DNA of 64,000 nucleotides from Xanthomonas rydalmerensis (GCF_033170385.1 NZ_CP126170.1:830001-894000); one strand, 5' to 3'. Counted from the stretch's first letter, positions 53,785 to 63,428 are shown. The notes: generated by a model from the sequence alone, not told the origin. Numbers and translations: made by a program.

Positions 53785-54414
53785 TCATCCGCCTGCGCGC
53801 GCCGGCAGTCGGTCGCTGATACGCACCGCGAAGGCCTCGCGCAGCAGTCGCAGCGCCCGTTGCTGGCGCCCGGCATCCAGCGCCGCGCAACACGATGGCG
53901 GCACCTGCACCTGGAAGTCGCGCATGCGCGCATCGATCGCAGTGGCCAGCACGCAGGCATCGGTGGCGATGCCGGTCACCAGCAGGTGGGTGGTCTGCAG
54001 CCGCGCCAGCAGCAGGGCCAGGGCCGAGCCGAGAAAGGCGGAGTGCTTGGGCTTGAGCACGTAGTAGTCCTGCGGGCGCGGCGCCAGGCACGCGGCGATC
54101 TGCGCGCCGCGCTGCGCCGGATCGGCGCATAGCGTCCACAGGCCTTCGAAGTCGGTCCGCCAGTCGGCGAAGTTGTCGTTGGCGAACAGCACCGGCCAGC
54201 CGCGGCGATGGAAGCGTGCACGAACCTGGGCGATGCGCTCGGCCACCGGCAACGCGGCGGCGGCCAGATTCACGCCGCCGGGGAAATCGAAGCGGCTGAT
54301 CATGTCCACGATCAGCAACGCCGGTTGCCCTGGCTGGGTCGGTGCCTGCTTGGACGTCGATGGGCGCGGCTGATCGCCAGGGGTGTCAGTACGTCGCCGG
54401 GCCGGGTGCCGCAT
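53785..54414 (-). CDS. Isochorismatase-like cysteine hydrolase
   Basis: This is a 209-residue hydrolase. The catalytic triad is visible: D37 in ALLIVDMISRF, K121 in YVLKPKHSAF, and C154 in GIATDACVLATAIDARM. Family members act on nicotinamide, ureidoacrylate, isochorismate or similar amide/ester/ether bonds. None of these can be chosen from the sequence. GGAGG 8 bases before the ATG at 54414 supports that start over three in-frame ATGs further up. It is convergent with the kinase gene and divergent from opgH. Confidence 0.82.
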   Translation of the reverse strand: MRHPARRRTDTPGDQPRPSTSKQAPTQPGQPALLIVDMISRFDFPGGVNLAAAALPVAERIAQVRARFHRRGWPVLFANDNFADWRTDFEGLWTLCADPAQRGAQIAACLAPRPQDYYVLKPKHSAFLGSALALLLARLQTTHLLVTGIATDACVLATAIDARMRDFQVQVPPSCCAALDAGRQQRALRLLREAFAVRISDRLPARAGG

Positions 54415-54719
54415 GCGCCGATCCTCCATTGCCGGACAGGGCTTCATGGTCGGCGCGCGCGGTGAAACCAAGGTGAGCGCGAGTGAAGACGTGGCTGAAC
54501 GGATCGGCGGCCAGCGCCGCCACCGCGCCGGTGTCGCCTTCGCGAAAGCTTACTATTTAGGGTTTACATTGACCGGCGTCTTTGCCCGTCGACAGGAGAG
54601 CACGTGGTACGAACTGGCGAACATAACGAGGCGCGCGTGGCCGCGGCGGCATCCGCCGTGCCGTCCGCCCGCGGCACTTCCCGATGGCGCTGCGGCGCCG
54701 GACGCGGTCGGCAGGTCGC
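54415..54719. other. Intergenic region upstream of opgH
   Basis: The 305 bases between the divergent hydrolase gene and opgH contain one AT-rich patch (54548-54572, including CTATTTAGGGTTTACATTGACC) that could be the opgH promoter. No gene was found. Confidence 0.45.
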
Positions 54720-56669
54720 ATGAGCACGGTCGCCCCCACATCGGCCATGCACGTCGACGCTCCGCTGGATGCCGGCCACGCCGTCCTGCCGGCCGAAGCG
54801 CCGCTGGCGATGCCGCTGCAGTCGCTGCAGGAAGGCAAGCTGCGCAACAAGCGCCTGCCCAGCACCCCGGTCGGGATCGGCTGGCGGCGGTTCTACGTGT
54901 TCGGCACCACTGCGGCGATGACCGCCTACGCCAGTTGGCTGATCGGCAAAGTGCTGCTGATCGGCGGCGTCAGCGTGCTCGAAGCCTGCCTGATGGTGCT
55001 GTTCATCCCGCTGTTCGCCTGGATCGCGCTGTCCTTCGTCAGCGCGCTGGCCGGCTTCTTCACCCTGGTGTTCGGCAAGGGCCGCAAGCTCGGCATCGAT
55101 CCGGACGCGCCGCTACCGCAGGTGCGCAACCGCACCGCGTTGCTGATGCCCACCTACAACGAGGATCCGCACCGGCTGATGGCCGGCCTGCAGGCGATCT
55201 ACGAGTCGGTGGAGGCCACCGGCCAGATCGAGCGCTTCGATTTCTTCATCCTCAGCGACACCACGCGTCCGGCGATCGGTGCGGAAGAAGAGAAGGTGTA
55301 CGCCGAACTGGTGGAGCGCGTCGGCGGGCAAGGCCGGCTGTTCTACCGGCGCCGCGCCAGCAACGCCGGGCGCAAGGCCGGCAACATCGCCGACTGGGTG
55401 CGCCGTTTCGGCGGCGCCTATCCGCAGATGCTGATCCTCGACGCCGACAGCCTGATGACCGGCGACAGCATCGTGCGCCTGGCCGCCGGCATGGAGGCCA
55501 ACCCCGACGTCGGCCTGATCCAGACCCTGCCGGAAGTGGTCAACGGCAATACCCTGTTCGCGCGCATGCAGCAGTTCGGCGGCCGCGTCTACGGCCCGGT
55601 GATCGCGTTCGGCGTGGCCTGGTGGCACGGTTCGGAAAGCAACTACTGGGGCCACAACGCGATGATCCGCACCGAGGCCTTCGCCGCGCAGGCCGGCCTG
55701 CCGTCGCTGCCCGGGCGCAAGCCGTTCTGCGGCCACGTGCTCAGCCACGACTTCGTCGAAGCCGCGTTGATGCGCCGCGGCGGCTGGGCCATGCACATGG
55801 TGCCGTACCTGCAGGGCAGCTACGAGGAAGGCCCGCCGACGCTGACCGACCTGCTGGTGCGCGACCGTCGCTGGTGCCAGGGCAACCTGCAGCACTCCAA
55901 GGTGGTGCGCGCGCGTGGCCTGCACTGGGTCAGCCGCATGCACATGCTGATCGGCATCGGCCATTACTTCACTGCGCCGATGTGGGGCATGTTGATGCTG
56001 ATCGGCATCGCCATTCCGCTGCAGAACGGCGGCTTCGACCTGGTCGCCTCGGTGATCTCGCCGTTCTCGCCGGCGCGCTACTGGCACCAGCAGGACTCCA
56101 CGCGGGTGTTCTGGGTGTTCGCGGTGACCATGTTCGTGCTGCTCGCGCCCAAGGTGATGGGCTACTTCGCGATGCTGCTCAAGCCCGGCGAACGTCGCGG
56201 CTGCGGCGGCGGACTGCGCGCCTTCGTCAGCATGCTGCTGGAAACCCTGCTGGCCGCGCTGATGGCGCCGGTGGTGATGTACGTGCAGTCGCGCGGCGTC
56301 TCCGAGGTGCTGGCCGGCAAGGACTCGGGCTGGGACGCGCAGCAGCGCGACGACGGCCGCATTTCGTGGGCGGCGCTGTTGCGCAGCTACGGCGGACTGA
56401 GCGCGTTCGGTCTGCTGATGGGCGGTATGGCCTATGCCGTGTCGCCGTCGCTGGCGGCATGGATGGCGCCGGTGGTGATCGGCATGGCGCTGGCGGTGCC
56501 GGTGGTGGCGATCAGTTCCTCGCGCGCCGCCGGCCTGTGGCTGCGCAAGCTGCGCATCCTCGCCATACCCGAGGAATCGCAACCGCCGGCAGTGCTGCTG
56601 CGCGCCGCCGAACTGCGCCGCGAAGCCGCCGCACGCCGTGTCGAGGCCGAGGCGCAGGCCCAGGGCTGA
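54720..56669 (+). CDS. opgH: Glucans biosynthesis glucosyltransferase H
   Basis: This is an inner-membrane glycosyltransferase (GT2) of 649 residues that makes the backbone of osmoregulated periplasmic glucans from UDP-glucose. Two N-terminal helices (about 56-100) are followed by the catalytic domain. It has [41 protein letters not shown] (DxD), [20 protein letters not shown], and [12 protein letters not shown] (QxxRW-like). Several C-terminal helices close it. The ATG at 54720 is used; an ATG at 54684 is in frame but gives a poor start. In enterobacteria opgG precedes opgH, and here no opgG lies next to it. OPGs matter for osmotic adaptation and virulence in Xanthomonas. Confidence 0.92.
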   Translation: MSTVAPTSAMHVDAPLDAGHAVLPAEAPLAMPLQSLQEGKLRNKRLPSTPVGIGWRRFYVFGTTAAMTAYASWLIGKVLLIGGVSVLEACLMVLFIPLFAWIALSFVSALAGFFTLVFGKGRKLGIDPDAPLPQVRNRTALLMPTYNEDPHRLMAGLQAIYESVEATGQIERFDFFILSDTTRPAIGAEEEKVYAELVERVGGQGRLFYRRRASNAGRKAGNIADWVRRFGGAYPQMLILDADSLMTGDSIVRLAAGMEANPDVGLIQTLPEVVNGNTLFARMQQFGGRVYGPVIAFGVAWWHGSESNYWGHNAMIRTEAFAAQAGLPSLPGRKPFCGHVLSHDFVEAALMRRGGWAMHMVPYLQGSYEEGPPTLTDLLVRDRRWCQGNLQHSKVVRARGLHWVSRMHMLIGIGHYFTAPMWGMLMLIGIAIPLQNGGFDLVASVISPFSPARYWHQQDSTRVFWVFAVTMFVLLAPKVMGYFAMLLKPGERRGCGGGLRAFVSMLLETLLAALMAPVVMYVQSRGVSEVLAGKDSGWDAQQRDDGRISWAALLRSYGGLSAFGLLMGGMAYAVSPSLAAWMAPVVIGMALAVPVVAISSSRAAGLWLRKLRILAIPEESQPPAVLLRAAELRREAAARRVEAEAQAQG

Positions 56670-56708
56670 CGCCGGCATACTATCCGGCCTCCTCCATCGG
56701 GAACCGAC

Positions 56709-57374
56709 ATGCTGGAAACAGTGGAACACGAGACCGGCGCAGCGCCGCGCTGGACCGTCCTGTGGCTGCACGGCCTGGGCGCCGACGGCAACGACTTCGC
56801 GCCGCTGGTGCCGGAGCTGGTGCGGCCGCACTGGCCGGCGCTGCGCTTCGTGTTTCCGCACGCGCCGGTGCGGGCGGTGACGATCAACAACGGCGTGCGC
56901 ATGCGCGCCTGGTACGACATCGTCAGCATGGACTTCTCCAACCGCGCCGACAGCGCCGGCGTCGCCGACTCGGTGGCCCAGGTCGAGGAATTGATCGCAC
57001 GCGAGGACGCGCGCGGCGTGCCGGCCGAGCGCCTGTTGCTGGCCGGCTTTTCCCAGGGCGGCGCGATCACTCTGGCCGCCGGCCTGCGCCGCGAACGGCC
57101 GCTGGCCGGCCTGATCGGCCTGTCCACCTATCTGCCGGAACTGGAGAGCGTCGCCCGCTGGCACGCCCCGGCGGCCCTGCAGCAGCCGCTGTTCATGGCC
57201 CATGGCCAGGGCGACCCGGTGATCCCGCAGACCTACGCCGAGCGCACCGCACAGACGCTGCAGGCGCTGGGCATGCCGGTGCAGTGGCGGCGCTATTCGA
57301 TGGCGCATCAGGTCTGCGCCGAGGAAATCGCCGACCTGGGCGACTGGATGGATGCCTGCATCACCGGCAACTGA
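56709..57374 (+). CDS. Carboxylesterase (alpha/beta hydrolase, EstB/YpfH type)
   Basis: This is a 221-residue cytosolic esterase of the phospholipase/carboxylesterase family. The oxyanion region LWLHGLGADGNDF is clear. The catalytic Ser115 is in LAGFSQGGAI, Asp169 in HGQGDPVIP, and His200 in SMAHQVC. The family hydrolyses short acyl esters and in some cases lysophospholipids or S-acyl bonds. It starts 39 bases after opgH in the same direction and may share its transcript. The start is clear (GGGAACCGACATG). Confidence 0.88.
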   Translation: MLETVEHETGAAPRWTVLWLHGLGADGNDFAPLVPELVRPHWPALRFVFPHAPVRAVTINNGVRMRAWYDIVSMDFSNRADSAGVADSVAQVEELIAREDARGVPAERLLLAGFSQGGAITLAAGLRRERPLAGLIGLSTYLPELESVARWHAPAALQQPLFMAHGQGDPVIPQTYAERTAQTLQALGMPVQWRRYSMAHQVCAEEIADLGDWMDACITGN

Positions 57375-57477
57375 GGACGGCGGCCGCGTGGCGGCATGGT
57401 GCGCTGCCGATGGCGGGCGCCCGGAACCGGGGCTAGTATCGGCCGCAGCGCACGCCAGCCTATCGGGGGAGACCTGG

Positions 57478-58209
57478 GTGAAGGTATTGATCGCCGACGA
57501 CGAGCCCCTGGCCCGCGAACGCCTGCGCACGCTGCTGGCCGCGCATGCCGGTGTGGAAGTGGTGGCTGAAGCCGACAACGGCATGGATGCGCTGCACGCC
57601 TGCGCTGCCGCCCAGCCGGACCTGGTGCTGCTGGACATCGCGATGCCCGGCCTCGACGGCCTGGAGGCCGCCCGTCACCTGGCCACGTTCGAGCCGCGCC
57701 CGGCCGTGGTGTTCTGCACCGCCTACGATGCGCATGCGCTGTCCGCGTTCGAAGCGGCGGCGATCGACTACCTGATGAAGCCGGTGCGCGCCGAGCGCCT
57801 GGCCGCGGCCCTGCAGCGCGCCCGCACCTTCATGGCTGGACGCGGCAACGGCGCGGCCGCCACGCCGGCGCCGCAGGCGCGCACCCACCTGTGCGCACGC
57901 CTGCGCGGCAGCCTGCGGCTGATCCCGGTCGACGACATCCACTACCTGCAGGCCGAGGAAAAGTACGTGGTGGTGCACCACGCCCGCGGAGAGGACCTGA
58001 TCGAGGAGTCGCTGCGCGCGCTGGAGGAGGAGTTCGCCGAGCGCTTCGTGCGCATCCACCGCAACTGCCTGGTCGCGCGCCACGAGCTGGTGGAACTGCG
58101 CCGGCTCGGCGAGGGCCAGGTGCAGGCGGTGCTGCGCCATGGCAAGCAGCCGCTGGAGGTCAGCCGGCGCTGCGTGGCGCAGCTGCGCAAGGAGATCCAC
58201 CAGCGCTGA
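57478..58209 (+). CDS. algR: LytTR-family response regulator (AlgR type)
   Basis: This is a 243-residue DNA-binding response regulator. The receiver domain has D53 in [15 protein letters not shown] and Lys in [11 protein letters not shown]. The C-terminal LytTR domain (about 140-243) has [20 protein letters not shown] and [22 protein letters not shown]. The start is a GTG at 57478 with GGGGGAG 6 bases upstream; the protein then begins [10 protein letters not shown]. It is followed by hemC, the same order as algR-hemC in Pseudomonas, where AlgR controls alginate, type IV pili and virulence genes. No histidine kinase (algZ/fimS) lies next to it. Confidence 0.88.
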   Translation: MKVLIADDEPLARERLRTLLAAHAGVEVVAEADNGMDALHACAAAQPDLVLLDIAMPGLDGLEAARHLATFEPRPAVVFCTAYDAHALSAFEAAAIDYLMKPVRAERLAAALQRARTFMAGRGNGAAATPAPQARTHLCARLRGSLRLIPVDDIHYLQAEEKYVVVHHARGEDLIEESLRALEEEFAERFVRIHRNCLVARHELVELRRLGEGQVQAVLRHGKQPLEVSRRCVAQLRKEIHQR

Positions 58210-58267
58210 GGCCGGCCGGATCGCGCGGCAGCAGCGGCGGGCGGTGGCTTTCCGCGATAATGCGCGC

Positions 58268-59191
58268 ATGAAGATCCTGCGCATCGCTACCCGCAAGAGT
58301 CCGCTCGCCCTGTGGCAGAGCGAGCATGTCGCCGCCTGCCTGCGCCGCGCGCACCCGCATCTGGACGTAGTGCTGGTGCCGATGAGCACCCGCGGCGACG
58401 AAGTCCTGGACCGCTCGCTGGCGGCGATCGGCGGCAAGGGCCTGTTCCTCAAGGAGCTGGAACTGGCGATGCTGCGCGGCGAGGCCGATTGCGCGGTGCA
58501 TTCGCTCAAGGACGTGCCGATGGAGCTGGACCCGCCGTTCGTGCTGCCGGCGATCCTGCCGCGCGCCGATCCGGCCGATGCGCTGATCTCCAACCTCTAC
58601 GCCTCGCTGGACGCGCTGCCGCTCGGCGCGCGCGTCGGCACCTCCTCGCTGCGGCGGCAGGCGCAGCTGCGCGCGCGGCGCCCGGACCTGGAGCTGCTGG
58701 ACCTGCGCGGCAACGTCAACACGCGCCTGGCCAAGCTCGACAACGGTGGCTACGACGGCATCGTGCTGGCCTGCGCCGGCCTGCAGCGGCTGGGCCTGGA
58801 CGGACGCATCACCCAGCGCCTGCAGGCGCCGGACTGGCTGCCGGCGCCGGCGCAGGGCGCGATCGCGGTGGAGTGCCGCGAGGACGCCAGTGCCGCACTG
58901 GCGCTGTTCGCCGCGCTCGACGACGCGCCGACCCGTACCTGCGTGGAGGCCGAGCGGGCGATGAACCGTGCCCTGCATGGCAGTTGCCACGTGCCGGTGG
59001 CCGCTTTCGCGCAATGGCGTGGCGACGACCTGCTGCTGCAGGGCTTGGTCGGCGGCGTCGCCGACGGGCGCCTGGTGCGCGCCGACCTGCAGCGCAGTGC
59101 GCAGGATCCGCAGGCCCTGGGCCAAGCCGTGGCCGAGGCCCTGCTCGGCGCCGGCGCGCGCGAATTGCTGGATGTGGACCTGCCGGGCTGA
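58268..59191 (+). CDS. hemC: Porphobilinogen deaminase (hydroxymethylbilane synthase)
   Basis: This is a cytosolic haem-pathway enzyme of 307 residues that joins four porphobilinogen units into hydroxymethylbilane. Motifs are [60 protein letters not shown], and [15 protein letters not shown]. The dipyrromethane cofactor attachment is at C240 in [12 protein letters not shown]. It follows algR by 58 bases. No hemD follows directly; the next 370 bases hold repeats. Confidence 0.94.
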   Translation: MKILRIATRKSPLALWQSEHVAACLRRAHPHLDVVLVPMSTRGDEVLDRSLAAIGGKGLFLKELELAMLRGEADCAVHSLKDVPMELDPPFVLPAILPRADPADALISNLYASLDALPLGARVGTSSLRRQAQLRARRPDLELLDLRGNVNTRLAKLDNGGYDGIVLACAGLQRLGLDGRITQRLQAPDWLPAPAQGAIAVECREDASAALALFAALDDAPTRTCVEAERAMNRALHGSCHVPVAAFAQWRGDDLLLQGLVGGVADGRLVRADLQRSAQDPQALGQAVAEALLGAGARELLDVDLPG

Positions 59192-59562
59192 GGGTGTCCA
59201 CCGCCCCGCGCCATCCGCCGTACGAGTCAACTGTCATGCAGCCGCGACAAGCCAAGCCGAAAGCCGACTGATACCCTCCGTCGTCGGGACTGAAGTCCCT
59301 CCCACAGTGCAGATCCCGACAGTGCCGGTTGTGCACGTGCGGGAGCGGCTTGAGCCGCGACGGGCGTTACCGGGAAGGCCTGTCGCGGCTGAAGCCGCTG
59401 CTACAGGTGAGACATTTGGTCTCTGCGCGCCACCGCCATTCTGTGCTGGCGGGGCGCGGCTGCAGCGCTCCTACGAGAAGCGGTCAACGGGTCAGCCCTG
59501 CAGCGTGGCGGCTCGTCGCACCGCCGTGCTCCAATCCCGAATCCCCACTCCCCAATCCCGGC
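59192..59562. other. Intergenic repeat-rich region after hemC
   Basis: These 371 bases hold a GTCGGGACTGAAGTCCCTCC-type hairpin element (59284-59305), an inverted REP pair, and a GAATCCC/CCAATCCC run near 59525-59560. No gene is supported. Confidence 0.6.
59341..59404. repeat. REP pair
   Basis: A forward copy (GGGAGCGGCTTGAGCCGCGA, 59341-59361) and an inverse copy (GTCGCGGCTGAAGCCGCTGC, 59382-59404) face each other between two convergent genes (hemC and the DUF481 gene). Confidence 0.85.
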
Positions 59563-60357
59563 TCACTTGAACTTGTAGACCAGGTTCATCGTGGCCAGGG
59601 TGTCGGTCTTCTTCTTGTCGACGCTGACGTCGCTGTTGTAGCGCGCCTGCCAGCCGGCCTTCAGCGCCAGGCGCTCGTTCATGCTCACCGAGATGCCCAG
59701 GTCGTTCTGCGCGAAGGTGTTGTACGCGCCGGATTCGACCAGCAGGGTGTTGCCCAGTTCGGTGTTGCTGGTCAGGCCGTACTTGAAGTCGACCAGGCCG
59801 CGGCCGATCAGGCCGGTCTCGTTGCGGTTCTCGACCACGTCGTGGGCGCGGCGCACGCCGGGGCCGATCTGCACGTCGAGGCTGCGGCGGTCGCCGTCCA
59901 TGATCCGGGTGCCGTAGCCGATGCCGATCGTGGCCAGGCGGTCGTAGGTGGCGAAGTCGTCGCGCTCGTAGCGCAGCGAGGCGGTCAGCTGGCGGTGCTC
60001 GCCGAGCTGCAGCGCGCTGCCGGCGCTGCCGGTGTAGCGGTTGGAGGTGGTCTGGCGCTTGCGCGTGGTGGTGCCGTCGGGATTGGTGTCGACGTACTCG
60101 GCACTGGCGTGCAGGGCCAGCAGGTCCAGGCTGTGGATCCAGTCGCCGTCCACGTACTGGCCCTTGAGCCGGCCGTTGAGGCTTTCGTTGCTGCTGTTGC
60201 CGTGCGAGGAGGCGAAGCCCAGTTCGCCCGATCCGCTCCACGGCGAACTGGCCGGGTCTGTGGCTGTCGGTGAGGTCGCAACGTCGGCGGCCCAGGCCGG
60301 GGACGTGCTCAGCAGCAACAAAGCGATGGCGGATACGAGGGTGGCACGGCGGGACAT
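59563..60357 (-). CDS. DUF481 (YdiY-like) outer-membrane protein
   Basis: This is a 264-residue protein with a signal peptide (LVSAIALLLLSTSPAWAADV). The mature beta-strand-rich part is typical of DUF481: WSGSGELGFASSHGNSSNESL, LNGRLKGQYVDGDWIHSL, NRYTGSAGSALQLGEHRQLTASLRYERDDF, and a C-terminal strand ending NLVYKFK with aromatic residue near the end. It probably forms a small outer-membrane beta-barrel; function unknown. GGAGAAGCC precedes the ATG. An 11-base C run (G on the plus strand) lies directly before that ribosome binding site and could alter expression. Confidence 0.85.
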   Translation of the reverse strand: MSRRATLVSAIALLLLSTSPAWAADVATSPTATDPASSPWSGSGELGFASSHGNSSNESLNGRLKGQYVDGDWIHSLDLLALHASAEYVDTNPDGTTTRKRQTTSNRYTGSAGSALQLGEHRQLTASLRYERDDFATYDRLATIGIGYGTRIMDGDRRSLDVQIGPGVRRAHDVVENRNETGLIGRGLVDFKYGLTSNTELGNTLLVESGAYNTFAQNDLGISVSMNERLALKAGWQARYNSDVSVDKKKTDTLATMNLVYKFK

Positions 60358-60366
60358 GGCTTCTCC

Positions 60367-60377
60367 GGGGGGGGGGG
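60367..60377. repeat. Homopolymer of 11 G (C in the gene's sense) before a ribosome binding site
   Basis: Eleven G in a row (plus strand) end 9 bases before the DUF481 start codon, next to its GGAGAA. Runs of this length slip in replication. A change in length here could shift promoter or ribosome binding site spacing. A sequencing artefact in length is also possible. Confidence 0.8.
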
Positions 60378-60538
60378 ACGCAGCCTTCGGCTAACGAAAT
60401 GGAAACGATTTCATCATACCGGATCCACATGACACCCTGGCCGGCCCCGGCCCCCGGCTTCATCGCCGGTTAGGGCGCCCTGCCGGCAGCCGCGCCGGGC
60501 AGGCGTTTTCCGCCCGCGACTCAGACATAATCGAGGCC

Positions 60539-61510
60539 ATGGACCGCTACGAACGCATCAACGCACTGCACCGCCTGCTCAAGTCCGCACGCTATCCGGT
60601 CACGGTGGCGCGGCTGCAGGACGAACTGGGCTGCTCCCGCGCCACCGTCTACCGCGATCTGGCCTTCCTGCGCGACGCGCTGATGGCGCCGGTGGAGGGC
60701 GATGGCGAGGCCGGCTTCCGCTACGAATCCGGCGAGAGCGACCGCTTCGAGTTGCCGGGGCTGTGGCTGAGTTCGGAGGAACTGCACGCGCTGCTGGCCT
60801 CGCAGCAACTGTTGGCGCGGACCGGCGGCGGGGTGCTGTCCTCGGTGCTGGCGCCGCTGCAGCAGCGCATCGAGAGCCTGCTCGCCGCCCAGGCCGGCGC
60901 GACCCACTGGCCGGTGGAGCGGGTGCGGGTGATCCCGCACCGCGGCCGCAAGCTCGACGAAGCCAGCTTCCGCACCGTCGCCTCGGCGGTGCTGGAGCGC
61001 AAGCGCCTGTCCTTCGACTACCGTGCCCGCTCCACCGACGAATCGACCAAGCGCACGGTGTCGCCGCAGCGCATCACCCACTACCGCGACAACTGGTATC
61101 TGGACGCCTGGGACCATGGCCGCGACGCGGTGCGCAGCTTCGCGGTGGACCGCATCAACCATGCGCGCCTGCTAGACCAGCCGGCGCAGGACGTGGCCGA
61201 CGCCGAGCTGGATTCGCAACTGGCCGCCAGCTACGGCATCTTCTCCGGCGCGCCCAAGGGCTGGGCCACCATCGTGTTCAGCCCCAAGGCGGCGCGCTGG
61301 GTCGCCGACGAGCACTGGCATTCCAAGCAGCAGGGCCGCTTCCTGGCCGATGGCCGCTACGAACTGAAGGTGCCCTACAGCGTCTCGCGCGAGCTGCTGA
61401 TGGACGTGCTGCACTACGGTTCGGATGCGGAGATCGTGGAGCCGCGCTCGCTGCGCGAACAGGCCAAGGCGCTGCTGTCGCTGGCGCTGAGCAACTACAG
61501 CGACGATTGA
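60539..61510 (+). CDS. YafY-type WYL-domain transcriptional regulator
   Basis: This is a 323-residue regulator. The N-terminal winged helix (RYERINALHRLLKSARYPVTVARLQDELGCSRATVYRDLAFLRDAL) is followed by a WYL domain (about 135-205). That domain has the named motif in THYRDNWYLDAWDHGRDAVRSFAVDRI. A WCX-like C-terminal part follows (FSPKAARWVADEHWHSKQQGRF). WYL proteins sense nucleotides or nucleic acids and often control DNA-damage or defence genes. No defence genes are near. A ligand or target cannot be named. The gene is followed by a cluster of REP elements. Confidence 0.88.
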   Translation: MDRYERINALHRLLKSARYPVTVARLQDELGCSRATVYRDLAFLRDALMAPVEGDGEAGFRYESGESDRFELPGLWLSSEELHALLASQQLLARTGGGVLSSVLAPLQQRIESLLAAQAGATHWPVERVRVIPHRGRKLDEASFRTVASAVLERKRLSFDYRARSTDESTKRTVSPQRITHYRDNWYLDAWDHGRDAVRSFAVDRINHARLLDQPAQDVADAELDSQLAASYGIFSGAPKGWATIVFSPKAARWVADEHWHSKQQGRFLADGRYELKVPYSVSRELLMDVLHYGSDAEIVEPRSLREQAKALLSLALSNYSDD

Positions 61511-61537
61511 GGCGCCGTTGCCGGCGACGCGATTTCT

Positions 61538-61719
61538 GTAGGAGCGGCTTCAGCCGCGGCGGGCGTCACTTGCCCAGCGTGTCGCGGCTGAAGCCGCTCC
61601 TACGGGTGATCCGCCTCGCGTCCAGAATGCGTCGTCGCCGAGGTATGCATCGCAGTGGGCTGGATGCATCCTGGTCCACACGACACAGCGTCTGTTGTAG
61701 GAGCGGCTTCAGCCGCGAC
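61538..61719. repeat. REP cluster (three copies)
   Basis: A forward copy (61538-61560), an inverse copy (61581-61603) and a second forward copy (61697-61719) lie between two convergent genes. A fragment (CCGTCGCGGCCGGG, near 61740) may be a fourth, decayed copy. Confidence 0.88.
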
Positions 61720-61764
61720 CGGGGCGTTACCGCCAATGTCCGTCGCGGCCGGGATGTGGGCGCT

Positions 61765-62190
61765 CTATGCCGCATCCAGCGGCGCGCCGCCGCCGAGGAT
61801 CACGCCGATATTGCGCTCGATCCAGTCCACCAAGGCATGCACGTGCGCGGCCGCTTCCTCGCCGAGCGGGGTCAGGTCGTATTCCACGTGCGGCGGCACC
61901 ACCGGGTAGGCGGTGCGCTGCACCAGGCCGTCCGCCTCCAGCGCCTGCAGGGTCTGCGACAGCATCTTTTCGCTGACCCCTTCCAGGCTGCGGCGCAGGT
62001 CGCCGAAGCGGTGGGTGCCCTTGCGCAGCGCCACCAGCACCAGCACGCCCCAGCGGCTGGTGACATGGCTGAGCACGGCGCGGGACGGGCAGTTCTGCGC
62101 GAACACCTGGCCGCGCAGCAGGGTCGCGTCCGCGCAGCCGCGCGGCGCTTCGTCGAGAGGGTCGGAGAGGACGCTGGCCAAGCGGTGCAC
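61765..62190 (-). CDS. HxlR-family transcriptional regulator
   Basis: This is a 141-residue winged-helix regulator. The HxlR core is present: NCPSRAVLSHVTSRWGVLVLVALRKGTHRFGDLRRSLEGVSEKMLSQTLQALEADGLVQR. The conserved Cys before the first helix (in NCPSR) is the redox- or electrophile-sensing residue in some members such as HypR and YodB. That is a family fact and is not proven here. The gene is isolated, with REP elements at its 3' side. A target gene is not evident. Confidence 0.87.
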   Translation of the reverse strand: MHRLASVLSDPLDEAPRGCADATLLRGQVFAQNCPSRAVLSHVTSRWGVLVLVALRKGTHRFGDLRRSLEGVSEKMLSQTLQALEADGLVQRTAYPVVPPHVEYDLTPLGEEAAAHVHALVDWIERNIGVILGGGAPLDAA

Positions 62191-62415
62191 CTGTCTGTGG
62201 GGGAGGGCGCCCCGATCATACGGGCCGCGCCGGGCGTTTCGCTGAGCGACGGATGATCGATGGTTCGGTGCAGGCCGTCCGTGGCGCCATGACGTTCATG
62301 GCGCTTGTGCTGGCAGTACCGCTGCTTGATGCGGCCCGAATGACGGATAGGCACGCCGGCTTGCCGCAGCGCAGGCAGCCGGCCGCGTCGCGACCGGCCT
62401 TGGTCGTGAGCCGCC

Positions 62416-63003
62416 TCAGGGCTTGTTCGGCACTTCGAAGCCGAGCTTGCCGACCTGGTCGCGGTGTTGCGCCACGCGCTTGAGCTTGTCGATATTGACC
62501 CCGTACTGGTGGTCCAGCTTGTCCACCAGCTCGCGGTACTGCTTGTGGCTCATGTTCGGCGAGCGCGCGAATACCCAGGCCAGGTCGCGGCCGGGGTAGT
62601 CGATCAGCGCCCAGGAATAGTCCGGCGCCACTTCCAGGATGCGGTATTTGGTGGGCACCATCCTGAAGAACCAGGTGGTCCAGCGGCGGTTGCCGGTGCC
62701 TTCCTTGACCGTGGCGCGCGACTTGAGCTCCTTGACCGGCTCGTCGAAGCCGTTGCGGTACTCGTAGCGCACCGCGATCTTGCCGTCTTCCTCGAGGGTG
62801 TACTCGTCGCTGCTGGCGACGTGGCCGCGCTCGGCGAAATACGGGATGTGCGCGATCACGTACCAGCGGCCCATGAAGCGCTGCAGGTCGATCGGCGGCT
62901 GCGCCGGCTCCTGTTCCGGGTCCGGCGCCTTGGCGCGGGCCGTCGGCAACGGGACGGCCATGCCCAGCAGCAGCACGGAAGCGAACAGGGAAAGCAGGCG
63001 CAT
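62416..63003 (-). CDS. Lipocalin family protein (Blc-like)
   Basis: This is a 195-residue exported lipocalin. A signal peptide (MRLLSLFASVLLLGMAVPLPTARA) without a lipobox Cys is followed by the lipocalin signature FMGRWYVIAHIPYFAERG (GxW motif). The strands KIAVRYEYRNGF and YSWALIDYPGRDLAWVFARS follow, the latter typical of Blc. The missing lipobox suggests a soluble periplasmic form rather than the outer-membrane lipoprotein of E. coli. The family binds fatty acids or lysophospholipids in membrane maintenance. The ATG at 63003 is fixed by the signal peptide. Confidence 0.87.
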   Translation of the reverse strand: MRLLSLFASVLLLGMAVPLPTARAKAPDPEQEPAQPPIDLQRFMGRWYVIAHIPYFAERGHVASSDEYTLEEDGKIAVRYEYRNGFDEPVKELKSRATVKEGTGNRRWTTWFFRMVPTKYRILEVAPDYSWALIDYPGRDLAWVFARSPNMSHKQYRELVDKLDHQYGVNIDKLKRVAQHRDQVGKLGFEVPNKP

Positions 63004-63128
63004 AGGGAATTCCGGGGCGAAGGGCGAACGCCGGTGAAGTATGCGCATGTGCCATGTCAATGGTGCGTCGCAGCCCCTGAGATGTCGCGGCGGCACCCTG
63101 CGCGCCTCGACTTCCAGGAGCTGCCGTC

Positions 63129-63428
63129 ATGCCGATCGTCCCGTCGTCCCCGCGCACCCACCTCCCGCACCCCGGCCTGCGCCGCCTGCTGCGCCAGGCG
63201 ATCCTGGCCGGACTGGCCCTGGTCCTGGTGTGGCCGGCCGCGCGCGGCCACAGCGAATGGCTGGGTTGGCGGCCGCTGTGGCTGCTGGGCATGCCGCTGA
63301 GCGCCTGGTGGGCCCTGCATCGCTTCCCGTTGCCGCCGCTGCGCCGCCTGTGGGGGCAATGGCGGGCCCGGCCGCGGGCGCAGGCGCGGCGGCGCCGGCC
63401 GGCGCTGCGGAGCGCGCGCCCGGCCTGA
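63129..63428 (+). CDS. Small hypothetical membrane protein
   Basis: This is a 99-residue protein with two hydrophobic segments (about 25-40, LAGLALVLVWPAARG, and 47-63, RPLWLLGMPLSAWWALH) and a very basic tail (RRLWGQWRARPRAQARRRRP). The topology is probably two helices with the tail in the cytoplasm. GGAG (AGGAGCTGCCGTCATG) supports the start. No family is recognised. Confidence 0.6.
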   Translation: MPIVPSSPRTHLPHPGLRRLLRQAILAGLALVLVWPAARGHSEWLGWRPLWLLGMPLSAWWALHRFPLPPLRRLWGQWRARPRAQARRRRPALRSARPA

